Part shown: positions 12,676-25,473 of the stretch, piece by piece
Layout of the letters: the number at the start of each line of letters is the position of its first letter
Position numbering within the stretch: position 1 is the first letter of the stretch
Source: Calliopsis andreniformis
Lineage: Eukaryota > Arthropoda > Insecta > Hymenoptera > Andrenidae
NCBI RefSeq assembly: GCF_051401765.1
Contig: NW_027480548.1
Coordinates: forward strand, 930,001 to 994,000
Direction: 5' to 3'
DNA: 64,000 nucleotides
Translations under genes and position numbers: made by a program
Notes under the pieces: model-generated
What the model was told of the DNA's origin: nothing
The model's database searches: none
The model's input: only the letters and a program-made list of their open reading frames with translations

Positions 12676-15600
12676 AAGATTGAGGATTGATGATTGATGA
12701 TTGAGGATTTAGGTTTGAAGCTTGAGGATTGGGGACTGAGTATTGAGGGTTGAGTGATGAGAATTGATGTTTGTGGATAGAGATCTGAAGATTGCAGATT
12801 GAGTAATGAGTATTGAAAACTGTGAATTGAGGATATTCCATTGAGGATTGGGGATTGACAACTGATTGTTGAGGACTGAGGGCCGAAGATTGAGGATACA
12901 GGATTGAGGATTCAGGATTGAGAATTGAGGATTGAGGATTCAGGATTGAAGATTGAGGATTTGGAACTGAGGATTGAAGAATGAGGATTGAGGATTGAGG
13001 TATTGAGGATTGAGGATTGCAGATTGAGTATTGAGGAATGAAAATTGAGGATTGAGGGTTGAGTATTGAGGATTGAGGATTGAGGATTGAAGATTGAGGA
13101 TTGAGGATTGAGGATTGAGGATTGAGGATGAGGGCTGAGGGTTGAGGATTGAGGTTTGAGGACTGAGGACTGAGGATTGAGGATTGAGAATTGAGGATTG
13201 AGGATTGAGGATTGAGGATTGAAGATTGAGGATTCGGTATTGAGGATTGAAGATTGAGTATTGAGGATTGAGGATTGAGGATTGAAGATTGGGGATTGAG
13301 GATTGAGGATTGAGGATTGAGTATTGAGGATTGAAGATTGAGTATTGAGGATCGAAGATTGAGGATTGAGGATTGAGTATTGAGGATAGAGGATTGAAGA
13401 TTGAGGATTGGGGATTGAGTATTGAAGATTGAGGATTCAGGATTGAGGATTCAGAATTGAGGTCTGAGGACTGAGGACAGAGGATTGAAGATTGAGTATT
13501 AAGGATTGAGGATTGTGGATTGAATATTGAGGATTGAGGATTGAGGATGAAGGCTGAGGGTTCAGGATTGAGGTTTGAGGACTGAGGACTGAGGATTGAG
13601 GATTGAGAATTGAGGATTTAGGATTGAGGATTGAAGATTGAGGATTGGGTATTGAGGATTGAAGAATGAGGATTGAGGATTGAGGATTGAGGATCGAGGA
13701 TTGAAGATTGAGAATTGAGGATTGAAGATTGGCGATTGAGGATTAAGGATTGAGGATTGAGGACTGAATATTGGGGACTGAGTGATGAGGGTCGAGTGGT
13801 GAGGATTGATGTTTGTGGATAGAGATTTGAAGATTGCAGATTGAGTATTGCGTATTGAAAACTCTGAACTGAGGATATTCTATTGAGGATTGAAGATTGA
13901 CAACTGATTGTTGAGGACTGATGGCCGAAGATTGAGGATTCAGGATTGAGGATTCGGAATTGAGGTTGGAGGACTGAGGATTGATGATTGAAGATTGGGT
14001 ATTGAGGATTGAAGTTTGAGGATTCAGGATTGAGGATTGAGGATTGAGGATGTGGTCTGAGGGTTGAGGATTGAGGTTTGAGGACTGAGGGCTGAGGATT
14101 GAGGATTGAGAATTGAGGATTGAGGATTGAGGATTGAAGATTGAGGATTGGGTATTGAGGATTGTAGATTGAGGATTGAGGATTGAGGATTGAGGATTGA
14201 GGAAAGAAGATTGAGTATTGAGGATTGAAGGCTGACGATTGAGGATTGGGGATTGAGGATTGAGTATTGAGGATTGAGGATTGAAGATTGACTATTGAGG
14301 ATTGAAGATTGAGGATTGAGGTTTGGGGACTGAGGATTGAGGATTCAGGATTGAGGATTGAAGATTGACGATTGAGGATTGAGGATTGGGGATTGAGGAT
14401 TGATGATTGAGGATTGAGGATTGAGGGTTGAGGATTGAAGATTGAGTATTGACTAGTGAAGATTGAGGATTGATGATTGAGGATTGAGGATTGAGGTTTG
14501 AAGATTGAGGATTGGGGACTGAGTATTGAGGTTTGAGTGATGAGAATTGATGTTTGTGGTTAGAGATCTGAAGATTGCAGATTGAGTAATGAGTATTGAA
14601 AACAGTGAATTGAGGATATTCTATTGTGGATTGGGGATTGACAACTGATTGTTGAGGACTGAGGGCTGAAGGTTGAGGATTCAGGATTGAGGATTCAGGA
14701 TTGAGAATTGAGGATTGAGGATTCAGGATTGAAGATTGAGGATTCGGTACAGATGATTGAAGAATGAGAATTGAGGATTGAGGATTGAGGATTGAGGATT
14801 GAGGAATGAAGATTGAGGATTGAGGATTGAGGATTGAGGATTGAAGATTGAGTATTGAGGATTGAAGATTGAGGATTGAGGATTGAGGATTGAGGATTGA
14901 GGATTGAAGATTGCGGATTTGGGACTGAGTGTTGAGGCTTGAGTGATGAGAATTGATGTTTGTGCATAGAGATTTGACGATTGCAGATAGAGTATTGCGT
15001 ATTGAATGCTCTGAACTGGGGATATTCTATTGAGGATTGAGGATTGACAACTGATTGTTGAGGACTGAGTGCCGAAGATTGAGGATTCAGGATTGAGGAT
15101 TCGGAATTGATGTTTGAGGGATGAGGATTGAGGATTGAAGATTGAGTATTGAGGATTGAAGATTGAGGATTGAGGATTGAGGATTGAGGATCGAGGATTG
15201 AAGATTGAGGATTGAGGACTGAGGATGAGGGCTGAGGGTTGAGGATTGAGGTATGAGGACTGAGGACTGAGGATTGAGGATTGAGAATTGAGGATTGAGG
15301 ATTGAGGATTAAAGATTGAGGATTGGGTATTGATGATTGAAGAATGAGGATTGAGGATTGAGGATTGAGGATTGAGGATTGAAGATTGAGTATTGAGGAT
15401 TGAAGGCTGACGATCGAGGATTGAGGATTGAGGATTGAGTATTGAGGATTCAGGATTGGAGATTGAGTATTGGGGATTGAAGATTGAGGATTGAGGTTTG
15501 GGGACTGAGGATTGAGGATTGAGGATTGAGGATTGAAGATTGACGATTGAGGCTTGAGGATTGAGGATTGAGGATTGATGATTGAGGTTTGAGGATTGAG

Positions 15601-17545
15601 GATTGAGTGTTGTGGATTGAATATTGTGTATTGAGGATTGAAGATTGAGGATTGATGATTGAGGCTTGAGGATTTAGGTTTGAAGATTGAGGATTGGCGA
15701 CTGAGCATTGAGGGTTGAGTGATGAGAATTGATGTTTGTGGATAGAGATCTGAAGATTGCAGATTGAGTAATGAGTATTGAAAACTGTGAATTGAGGATA
15801 TTCTATTAAGGATTGGGGATTGACAACTGATTGTTGAGGACTGAGGGCTGAAGATTGAGGATTCAGGATTGAGGACTCAGGATTGAGAATTGAGGATTGA
15901 GGATTGAGGATTGAGCATTGAGGATTGGGTATTGAGGATTGAAGAATGAGGATTGAGGATTGAGGATTGAGGATTGAGTGATGAGAATTGATGTTTGTCG
16001 ATAGAGATCTGAAGATTGCAGATTTAGTAATGCGTATTGAAAACTGTGAATTGAGGATATTCTATTAAGGATTGGGGATTGACAACTGATTGTTGAGGAC
16101 TGAGGGCTGAAGATTGATGATTCAGGATTGAGGATTCAGGATTGAGAATTGAGGATTGAGGATTCAGGATTGGTGATTGAGGATTCGGTACTGAGGATTG
16201 AAGAATGAGGATTGAGGATTGAGGATTGAGGATTGAGGAATGAAGATTGAGGATTGAGGATTGAGGATTGAGGATTGAAGATTGAGTATTGAGGATTGAA
16301 GATTGAGGATTGTGGATTGAGGATTGAGGATTGAGGATTGAAGATTGCGGATTTGGGACTGAGTGTTGAGGCTTGAGTGATGAGAATTGATGTTTGTGGA
16401 TAGAGATTTGAAGATTGCAGATTGAGTATTGCGTATTGAAAACTCTGAACTCAGGATATTCTATTGAGGATTGAGGATTGACAACTGATTGTTGAGGACT
16501 GAGGGCCGAAGATTGAGGATTCAGGATTGAGGATTCGGAATTGAGGTTTGAGGACTGAGGATTGAGGATTGAAGATTGAGTATTGAGGATTGAAGATTGA
16601 GGGTTGAGGATGAGGGCTGAGGGTTGAGGATTGAGGTTTGAGGACTGAGGACTGAGGATTGAGGATTGAGAGTTGAGGATTGAGGATTGAGGATTGAAGA
16701 TTGAGGATTGGGTATTGAGGATTGAAGAATGAGGATTGAGGACTGAGGATTGAGGATTGAGGATTGAAGATTGTGTATTGAGGACTGAGGGCTGAGGATT
16801 GAGGATTGAGGATTGGTTATTGAGGACTGAAGATTGAGTAGTGAGGATTGAGGATTGAGGATTGAGGATTGAGGATTGAGGCTGAGGGCTGAGGGTTGAG
16901 GATTGAGGTTTGAGGACTGAGGACTGAGGATTGAGGGTTGAGAATTCAGGATTGAGGTTTGAGGATTGAGGATTGAGGATTGAAGATTGACTATTGAGGA
17001 TTGTAGATTGAGTGTTGAGGATTGAGGATTGAAGATTGAGGATTTGGGACTGAGAAATGAGGATTGACGATTGAGGATTGAAGATTGAGGATTGGGTATT
17101 GAGGATTGAAGAATGAGGATTGAGGATTCAGGATTGAGGATTGAGGATTGAAGATTGAGTATTGAGGATTGAAGATTGAGTGTTGAGGATTGAGGGTTGC
17201 AGATTGAGGATTTGGGACTGAGGATTGAGGATTGAGGATCGAGGATTGAAGATTGAGGATTGAGGATTGAGGATGAGGGCTGAGGGTTGAGGATTGAGGT
17301 TTGAGGACTGAGGACTGAGGATTGAGGATTGAGAATTAAGGATTGAGGTTTGAGGATTAAAGATTGAGGATTGGGTATTGATGATTGAAGAATGAGGATT
17401 GAGAATTGAGTATTGAGTATTGAGGATTGAGGATTGAAGATTGAGTATTGAGGATTGAAGACTGACGATTGAGGATTGAGGATTGAGGATTGAGGAGTGA
17501 GGATTGAGGGTTGAGGATTGAGAATTGAGGATTGAGGATTGGAGA
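12676..17545 (+). repeat. Segmental unit A, copy 3 (4866 bp tandem copy)
   Basis: Repeats about 7810-12675 at a constant offset of 4866. By eye I noticed only three differences: 8032 T versus 12898 A, 10141 A versus 15007 T, and 11013 G versus 15879 A. Islands: 12766, 13808, 14549, 14955, 15731, 15990 and 16389, each exactly 4866 from its partner. Homology ends near 17545, where GGAGATTGAGTATT replaces GAAGATTGAGG. Confidence 0.9.
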
Positions 17546-19310
17546 TTGAGTATTGAGGATTGAAGATTGACGATTGAGGATTGAGGATTGAGGATTGAGG
17601 ATTGAGGATTGAATATTGTGGACTGAGTGTTGAGGGCTGAATGATGAGAATTGATGTTTGTGGATGGAGGTTTGAAGATTGCAGATTAAGTATTGAGTAT
17701 AGAAATCTGTGAATTGAGGATATTCTATTGAGGATTGGGGATTGACAACAGATTGTTGAGGACTGAGGGCTGAAGATTGAGGATTCAGGATTGATGACTC
17801 AGGATTGAGAATTGAGGATTGAGGATTCAGGATTGAAGATTGAGGATTCGGTACTGAGGATTGAAGAATGAGGACAGAGGATTGAGGATTGAGAGTTGAG
17901 GATTGAGGATTGAGGATTAAAGATTGAGGATTGGGTATTGATGATTGAAGAATGAGGATTGAGGATTGAGTATTGAGTATTGAGGATTGAGGATTGAAGA
18001 TTGAGTATTGAGGATTGAAGACTGACGATTGAGGATTGAGGATTGAGGATTCAGAATTGAGGACTGAGGATTGAGGATTGAGGGTAGAGGATGGGGTATT
18101 GAGGATGGAAGAATGAGGATTGAGGATTGAGGATTGAGGATTGAGGATTGAAGATTGAGTATTGAGGATTGAGGATTGAAGATTGTGTATTGAGGACTGA
18201 GGGCTGAGGATTGAGGATTGAGGATTGGTTATTGAGGACTGAAGATTGAGTAGTGAGGATTGAGGATTGAGGATTGAGGATTGAGGATTGAGGCTGAGGG
18301 CTGAGGGTTGAGGATTGACGTTTGAGGACTGAGGACTGAGGATTGAGGGTTGAGAATTCAGGATTGAGGTTTGAGGATTGAGGATTGAGGATTGAAGATT
18401 GACTATTGAGGATTGTAGATTGAGTGTTGAGGATTGAGGATTGAAGATTGAGGATTTGGGACTGAGAAATAAGGATTGACGATTGAGGATTGAAGATTAA
18501 GGATTGGGTATTGAGGATTGAAGAATGAGGATTGAGGATTCAGGATTGAGGATTGAGGATTGAGGATTGAGGATGAGGGCTGAGGGTTGAGGATTGAGGT
18601 TTGAGGATTGAGGATTGAGGATTGAGGAGTGAGGATTGAGGGTTGAGGATTGAGAATTGAGGATTGAGGATTGGAGATTGAGTATTGAGGATTGAAGATT
18701 GACGATTGAGGATTGAGGATTGAGGATTGAGGATTGAGGATTGAATATTGTGGACTGAGTGTTGAGGGCTGAATGATGAGAATTGATGTTTGTGGATGGA
18801 GGTTTGAAGATTGCAGATTAAGTATTGAGTATAGAAATCTGTGAATTGAGGATATTCTATTGAGGATTGGGGATTGACAACAGATTGTTGAGGACTGAGG
18901 GCTGAAGATTGAGGATTCAGGATTGATGACTCAGGATTGAGAATTGAGGATTGAGGATTCAGGATTGAAGATTGAGGATTCGGTACTGAGGATTGAAGAA
19001 TGAGGACAGAGGATTGAGGATTGAGAGTTGAGGATTGAGGATTGAGGATTAAAGATTGAGGATTGGGTATTGATGATTGAAGAATGAGGATTGAGGATTG
19101 AGTATTGAGTATTGAGGATTGAGGATTGAAGATTGAGTATTGAGGATTGAAGACTGACGATTGAGGATTGAGGATTGAGGATTCAGAATTGAGGACTGAG
19201 GATTGAGGATTGAGGGTAGAGGATGGGGTATTGAGGATGGAAGAATGAGGATTGAGGATTGAGGATTGAGGATTGAGGATTGAAGATTGAGTATTGAGGA
19301 TTGAAGATTG
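17480..19310 (+). repeat. 1132 bp-offset duplication with c-type islands
   Basis: About 17485-18170 recurs at about 18617-19302. The islands at 17653 and 18785 share GAATATTGTGGACTG and GCAGATTAAG. Between the copies, about 18181-18545 matches 16769-17130 (offset 1412) with several changes, so the duplicated piece was joined to an older copy from unit A copy 3. A third, related island follows at 19394. Confidence 0.82.
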
Positions 19311-21209
19311 ACGATTGAGGATTGAGGATTGAGGATTGAGGATTGAGGATTGAATATTGGGGACTGAGTGTTGAGGGCTGAATGATGAGAATTGATGTTT
19401 GTGGATGGAGGTTTGAAGATTGCAAATTGAGTATTGAGTATAGAAATCTGTGAATTGAGGATATTCTATTGAGGATTGGGGATTGACAACAGATTGTTGA
19501 GGACTGAGGGCTGAAGATTGAGGATTCTGGATTGAGGACTCAGGATTGAGAATTGAGGATTGAGGATTCAGGATTGAAGATTGAGGATTCGGTACTGAGG
19601 ATTGAAGAATGAGGATAGAGGATTGAGGATTGAGGATTCAGGATTGCAGATTGTGTATTGAGGATTGAAAATTGAGGATTGAGGATTGAGGATTGAGGAT
19701 TGAGGATTGAGGATAGAGGATTGAATATTGAGTATTGAGGATTGAAGATTGAGGATTGAGGATTGAGGATTGAGGATTGAGGATTGAGGATTGAAGATTG
19801 TGGATTGGGGATTGAGGATTGAAGATTGGGTATTGAGGATTGAGGATTGAGGATTGAAGATTGAGGATTGAGGATTGAGGATGAGGGCTGAGGGTTGAGG
19901 ATTGAGGTTTGAGGGCTGAGGACTGAGGATTGAGGATTGAGAATTGAGGATTGAGGATTGAGGATTGAAGAATGAGGATTGAGGATTGAGGATTGAGGAT
20001 TGAGGATTGAGGATTGAAGATTGTGTATTGAGGACTGAGGTCTGAGGATTGAGGATTGAGAATTGACGATTGAGGGTTGAGGATTGAGGATCGAGAATTG
20101 AGGATTGAGGATTGAGGATTGAAGATTGAGGATTGGTTATTGAGGACTGAAGATTGAGTAGTGAGGATTGAGGATTGAGGATTGAGGATTGAAGATTGAT
20201 TATTGAGGATTGAAGACAGACGATTGAGGATTGAGGATTGAGGATTGAGTATTGAGGATTGAGGATTGTAGTTTGAGTATCGAGGGTTGAATGTTGAGGA
20301 TTGAGGATTGAGGATTGAAGATTGAGGATTTGGGACTGAGAAATGAGGATTGAGGATTGAGGATTGAAGATTGAGGATTGGGTATTGAGGATTGAAGAAT
20401 GAGGATTGAGGATTCAGGATTGAGGATTGAGGACTGAAGAATGAGTATTGAGGATTGAAGATTGAGGGTTGAGGATTGAGGGTTGAAGATTGAGGATTTG
20501 GGACTGAGGATTGAAGATTGAGGATTGGGTGTTGATGATTGAAGAATGAGGATTGAGGATTGAGTATTGAGGATTGAGGATTGAAGATTGAGTATTGAGG
20601 ATTGAAGACTGACGATTGAGGATTGAGGATTGAGGATTGAGGATTGAGGATTGAGGGTTGAGGATTGAGATTTGAGGATTGAGGATTGAAGATTGAGTAT
20701 TGAGGATTGAAGATTGACGATTGAGGATTGAGGATTGAGGATTGAGGATTGAGGATTGAATATTGGGGACTGAGTGTTGAGGGCTGAATGATGAGAATTG
20801 ATGTTTGTGGATGCAGGTTTGAAGATTGCAGATTGAGTATTGAGTATGGAAATCTGTGAATTGAGGATATTCTATAGAGAATTGTGGATTGACAACTGAT
20901 TGTTGAGGACTGACCGCCGAAGATTGAGGATTCAGGATTGACGATTCAGAATTGATGTTTGAGGACTGAGGATTGAGGATTGAAGATTGAGTATTGGGTA
21001 TTGAGGATTGAAGAATGAGGATTGAAGATTGAGGATTGAGGATTCAGAATTGAGGACTGAGGATTGAGGATTGAGGATTGAGGATTGGGTATTGAGGATG
21101 GAAGAATGAGGATTGAGGATTGAGGATTGAGGATTGAGGATTGAAGATTTAGTATTGAGGATTGAAGATTGACGATTGAGGATTGAGGATTGAGGATTGA
21201 GGATTGAAT
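19303..21209 (+). repeat. Mosaic array segment
   Basis: Holds islands c at 19394 and 20800. Also contains a block near 20020-20110 reading GATTGTGTATTGAGGACTG, then GAATTGACG and GATCGAGAATTG. That block recurs near 40781 and 48196, which ties this segment to distant parts of the window. The rest is plain heptamer variants. Confidence 0.8.
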
Positions 21210-24200
21210 ATTGGGGACTGAGTGTTGAGGGTTGAATGATGAGAATTGACGTTTGTGGATGGAGGTTTGAAGATTGCAGATTGTGTATTGAGTATTGAAA
21301 TCTGTTAACTGAGGATATTCTATAGAGAATTGAGGATTGACAAGTGATTGTTGAGGACTGAGTGCCGAAGATTGAGGATTCAGGTTTGAGGATTCAGAAT
21401 TGGGGTTTGAGGACTGAGGATTGAGGATTGAAGATTGAGTATTGAGGATTGAAGAGTGAGGAATGATGAGTGAGGTTTGAGGATTGAGGATGAGGGCTGA
21501 GGGTTGAGGATTGAGGTTTGAGGACTGAGGACTGAGGATTGAGGATTGAGAATTGGGGATGGAGGATTGAGGATTGAAGATTGAGGATTGAGTATTGAGG
21601 ATTGAGGATTGAAGATTGAGTATTGAGGATTGAAGATTGAGGATTGAGGTTTGGGGACTGAGGATTGAGGATTGAGGATTGAGGATTGAAGATTGACGAT
21701 TGAGGATTGAGGATTGAGGATTGAGGATTGGTGATTGAGGATTGAGGATTGAGGATTGAGGATTGAAGATTGATGATTGGGGATTGAGGATTGAAGATTG
21801 AATGTTGTGGATTGAATATTGAGTATTGAGGACTGAAGATTGAGGATTGATGATTGAGGATTGAGGATTTAGGTTTGAAGATTGAGTATTGGGGACTGAG
21901 TATTGAGGGTTGAGTGATGAGAATTGATGTTTGTGGATAGAGATCTGAAGATTGCAGATTGAGTAATGAGTATTGAAAACTGTGAATTGAGGATATTCTA
22001 TTGAGGATTGGCGATTGACAACTGATTGTTGAGGACTGAGGGCTGAAGATTGAGGATTCAGGATTGAGGACTCAGGATTGAGAATTGAGGATTGAGGATT
22101 CAGGATTGAAGATTGAGGTTTCGGTACTGAGGATTGAAGAATGAGGATTGAGTATTGAGGATTGAGGATTCAGGATTGCAGATTGAGTATGGAGGATTGA
22201 AAATTGAGGATTGAGGATTGAGGATTGAGGATTGAGGATTGAGGATAGAGGATTGAATATTGAGAATTGAGGATTGAAGATTGAGGATTGAGGATTGAGG
22301 ATTGAGAGTTGAGGATTGAAGATTGATGATTGGGGACTGAGGATTGAAGATTGGGTATTGAGGATTGAAGATTGAGGACTGAGGATTGAAGATTGAGGAT
22401 TGAGGATTGAAGATTTAGGTTTGAAGATTGAGGATTGGGACTGAGTATTGAGGTTTGAGTGATGAGAATTGATGTTTGTCGATAGAGATCTGAAGATTGC
22501 AGATTGAGTAATGCGTATTGAAAACTGTGAATTGAGGATATTCTATTTAGGATTGGGGATTGACAACTGATTGTTGAGGACTGAGGGCTGAAGATTGATG
22601 ATTCAGGATTGACAATTGAGGATTGAGGATTCAGGATTGAAGATTGAGGATTCGGTACTGAGGATTGAAGAATGAGGATTGAGGATTGAGGATTGAGGGT
22701 TGAGGAATGAAGATTGAGGATTGAGGATTGAGGACCGAGGATTGAAGATTGAGTATTGAGGATTGAAGATTGAGGATTGAGGATTGAGGATTGAGGATTG
22801 AGGATTGAAGATTGCGGATTTGGGACTGAGTGTTGAGGCTTGAGTGATGAGAATTGATGTTTGTGGATAGAGATTTGAAGATTGCAGATTGAGTATTGCG
22901 TATTGAAAGCTCTGAACTGAGGATATTCTATTGAGGATTGAGGATTGACAACTGATTGTTGAGGACTGAGGGCCGAAGATTGAGGATTCAGGATTCAGGA
23001 TTCGGAATTGAGGTTTGACGACTGAGGATTGAGGATTGAAGATTGAGTATTGAGGATTGAAGATTGAGGATTGAGGATTGAGGATTGAGGATTGAGGATG
23101 AGGGCTGAGGGCTGAGGATTGAGGTTTGAGGACTGAGGGCTGAGGATTGAGGATTGAGGTTTGAGAATTGAGGATTGAGGATCGAGGATTGAAGATTGAG
23201 GATTGGGTATTGAGGATTGAAGATTGAGGACTGAGGATTGAGGATTGAGGATTGAGGTTTGAGGACTGAGGGCTGAGGATTGAGGATTGAGGTTTGAGAA
23301 TTGAGGATTGAGGATCGAGGATTGAAGATTGAGGATTGGGTATTGAGGATTGAAGATTGTGTATTGAGGATTGAGGATTGAGGATTGAGGATTGAAGATT
23401 GATTATTGAGGATTGAAGACTGACGATTGAGGATTGAGGATTGAGGATTGAGTATTGAGGATTGAGGATTCAAGTTTGAGTATCGAGTGTTGAAGATTGA
23501 GGATTGAGGATTGAGGATTGAGGCTTGAGAATGAGGTCTGAGGGTTGAGGATTGAGGTTTGAGGACTGAGGACTGAGGATTGAGGGTTGAGAATTCAGGA
23601 TTGAGGATTGAGGATTGAAGATTGAGGATTGGGTATTGAGGATAGAAGAATGAGGATTGAGGATTGAGTATTGAGGATTGAGGATTGAAGATCGAGGACT
23701 GGGGACTGAGTGTTGAGGATTGAGGATTGAAGATTGAGGATTGGGGACTGAGTGTTGAGGGTTGAGTGATGAGAATTGATGTTTGTGGATAGAGATTTGA
23801 AGATTGCAGGTTGAGCATTGAGTATTGAAAGCCGTGAATTGATGATATTCTATTGAGGATTGAGGATTGACAACTGATTGTTGAGGACTGTGGGCTGAAG
23901 ATTGAGTATTCAGGATTGAGGATTCAGGATTGAGGTTTGAGGGCTGAGGATCGAGGATTGAGGATTGAGGATTGAGGATTGAGGATTGAGGATTGAAGAT
24001 TGAGGATTGGGTATTGCGGATTGAACATTGACTGTTGAGGATTGAGGATTGAGGATTGAAGATTGAATATTGATCATTGAAGATTGAGGATTGAGGACTG
24101 ATGGTTGTGGATTGAGGACGAGGACTGAGGGTTGAGTATAGATGTTTGAGGTCTGAGGATTGAGGATTGAGGATTGAGAATTCAGGATCGAGGATTGAGG

Positions 24201-25473
24201 ATTGAAGATTGAGAATTGGGTATTGAGGATTGAAGAATGAGGATTGAGGATTGAGTATTGAGGATTGAGGATTGAAGATTGAGTATTGAGGATTGAAGAT
24301 TGATCGTTGAGGATTGAGGATTGAAGATTGAGGATTTGGGACTGAGGATTGAGGATTGAGGATCGAGGATTGAAGATTGAGTGTTGAGGATTGAGGATTG
24401 AGGATTCAGAATTGAGGTTTGAGGACTGAGGATTGAGGATTGAAGATTGAGTATTGAGGATTGAGGATTGAGGATTGAAGATTAAGGATTGAGGATTGAG
24501 GATGTGGGCTGAGGTTTGAGGATTGACGTTTGAGGACTGACGACTGAGGATTGAGGATTGAGAATTGAAGATTGAGGATTGATGATTGAAGATTGAAGAT
24601 TGGGAATTGAGGATTGTGGATTGGGAATTGAGGATTGAAAAATGAGGATTGAGGATTGAGGATTGAGGATTGAGGATTGAGGATTGAAGTATGAGGATTG
24701 AGGATTGAGGATTGGGGATTGAGGAATGAAGATTGAGGATTGAGGATTGAGGATTGAGGATTGAAGTTTGAGTATTGAGGATTGAAGGTTGAGGATTGAT
24801 GATTGAGGATTGAGGATTGAGGATTGAAGATTGAGGATTGGGGACTGAGTGTTGAGTGTTGAGTCATGAGAATTGATGTTTGTGGATAGAGATTTCAAGA
24901 TTGCAGATTTTGTATTGCGTATTGAAAACTCTGAACTGAGGATATTTTATTGAGGATTGAGGATTGACAACAGATTGTTGAGGACTGAGGGCCGAGGATT
25001 GAGGATTCAGGATTGAGGATTCAGGATTGAGGTTTGAGGACTGAGGGCTGAGGATTGGGGATTGAGGATAGAGAATTGAGGATTGCGGATTGAGGATTGA
25101 AGATTGAGGATTGGGTATTGAGGATTTAAGATTGAGGATTGAGGATTGAGGATTGAGGATTGAGGATTGAAGATTGAGTATTGAGGATTGAAGGCTGACG
25201 ATTGAGGATTGAGGATTGAGGATTGAGTATTGAGGATTGAGGATTGAAGATTGAGTATTGAGGATTGAAGATTGAGGATTGAGGTTTGGGGACTGAGGAT
25301 TGAGGATTGAGGATTGAGTATTGAAGATTGACGATTGAGGATTGAGGATTGAGGATTGAGGATTGATGATTGAGGATTGAGGATTGAGGGTTGTGGATTG
25401 AAGATTGAGTATTGAGGATTGAAGATTGAGGATTGATGATTGAGGATTGAGGATTTAGGTTTGAAGATTGAGG
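21210..25473 (+). repeat. Segmental unit C, copy 1 (4264 bp)
   Basis: Left member of a tandem pair. Offset to copy 2 is 4264 at 21210-23720, 4222 after a 42 bp difference at about 23721-23762, and 4215 after a 7 bp difference near 24550. Islands: 21248 (c, with GACGTTT), 21926 and 22471 (b), 22856 (a), 23778 (d), 24875 (a). All four subfamilies occur within one unit. Cassette II lies at 24141. The 42 bp (six heptamers) is flanked by the direct repeat GGGGACTGAGTGTTGAG, as expected for slippage. Confidence 0.88.

Noticed and set aside
21295..21320. TATA-like or promoter element near GATATTCTATAG in c-type islands
   Set aside because: It is part of the constant island, repeated many times without any adjacent gene. 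A promoter claim has no support from the sequence.
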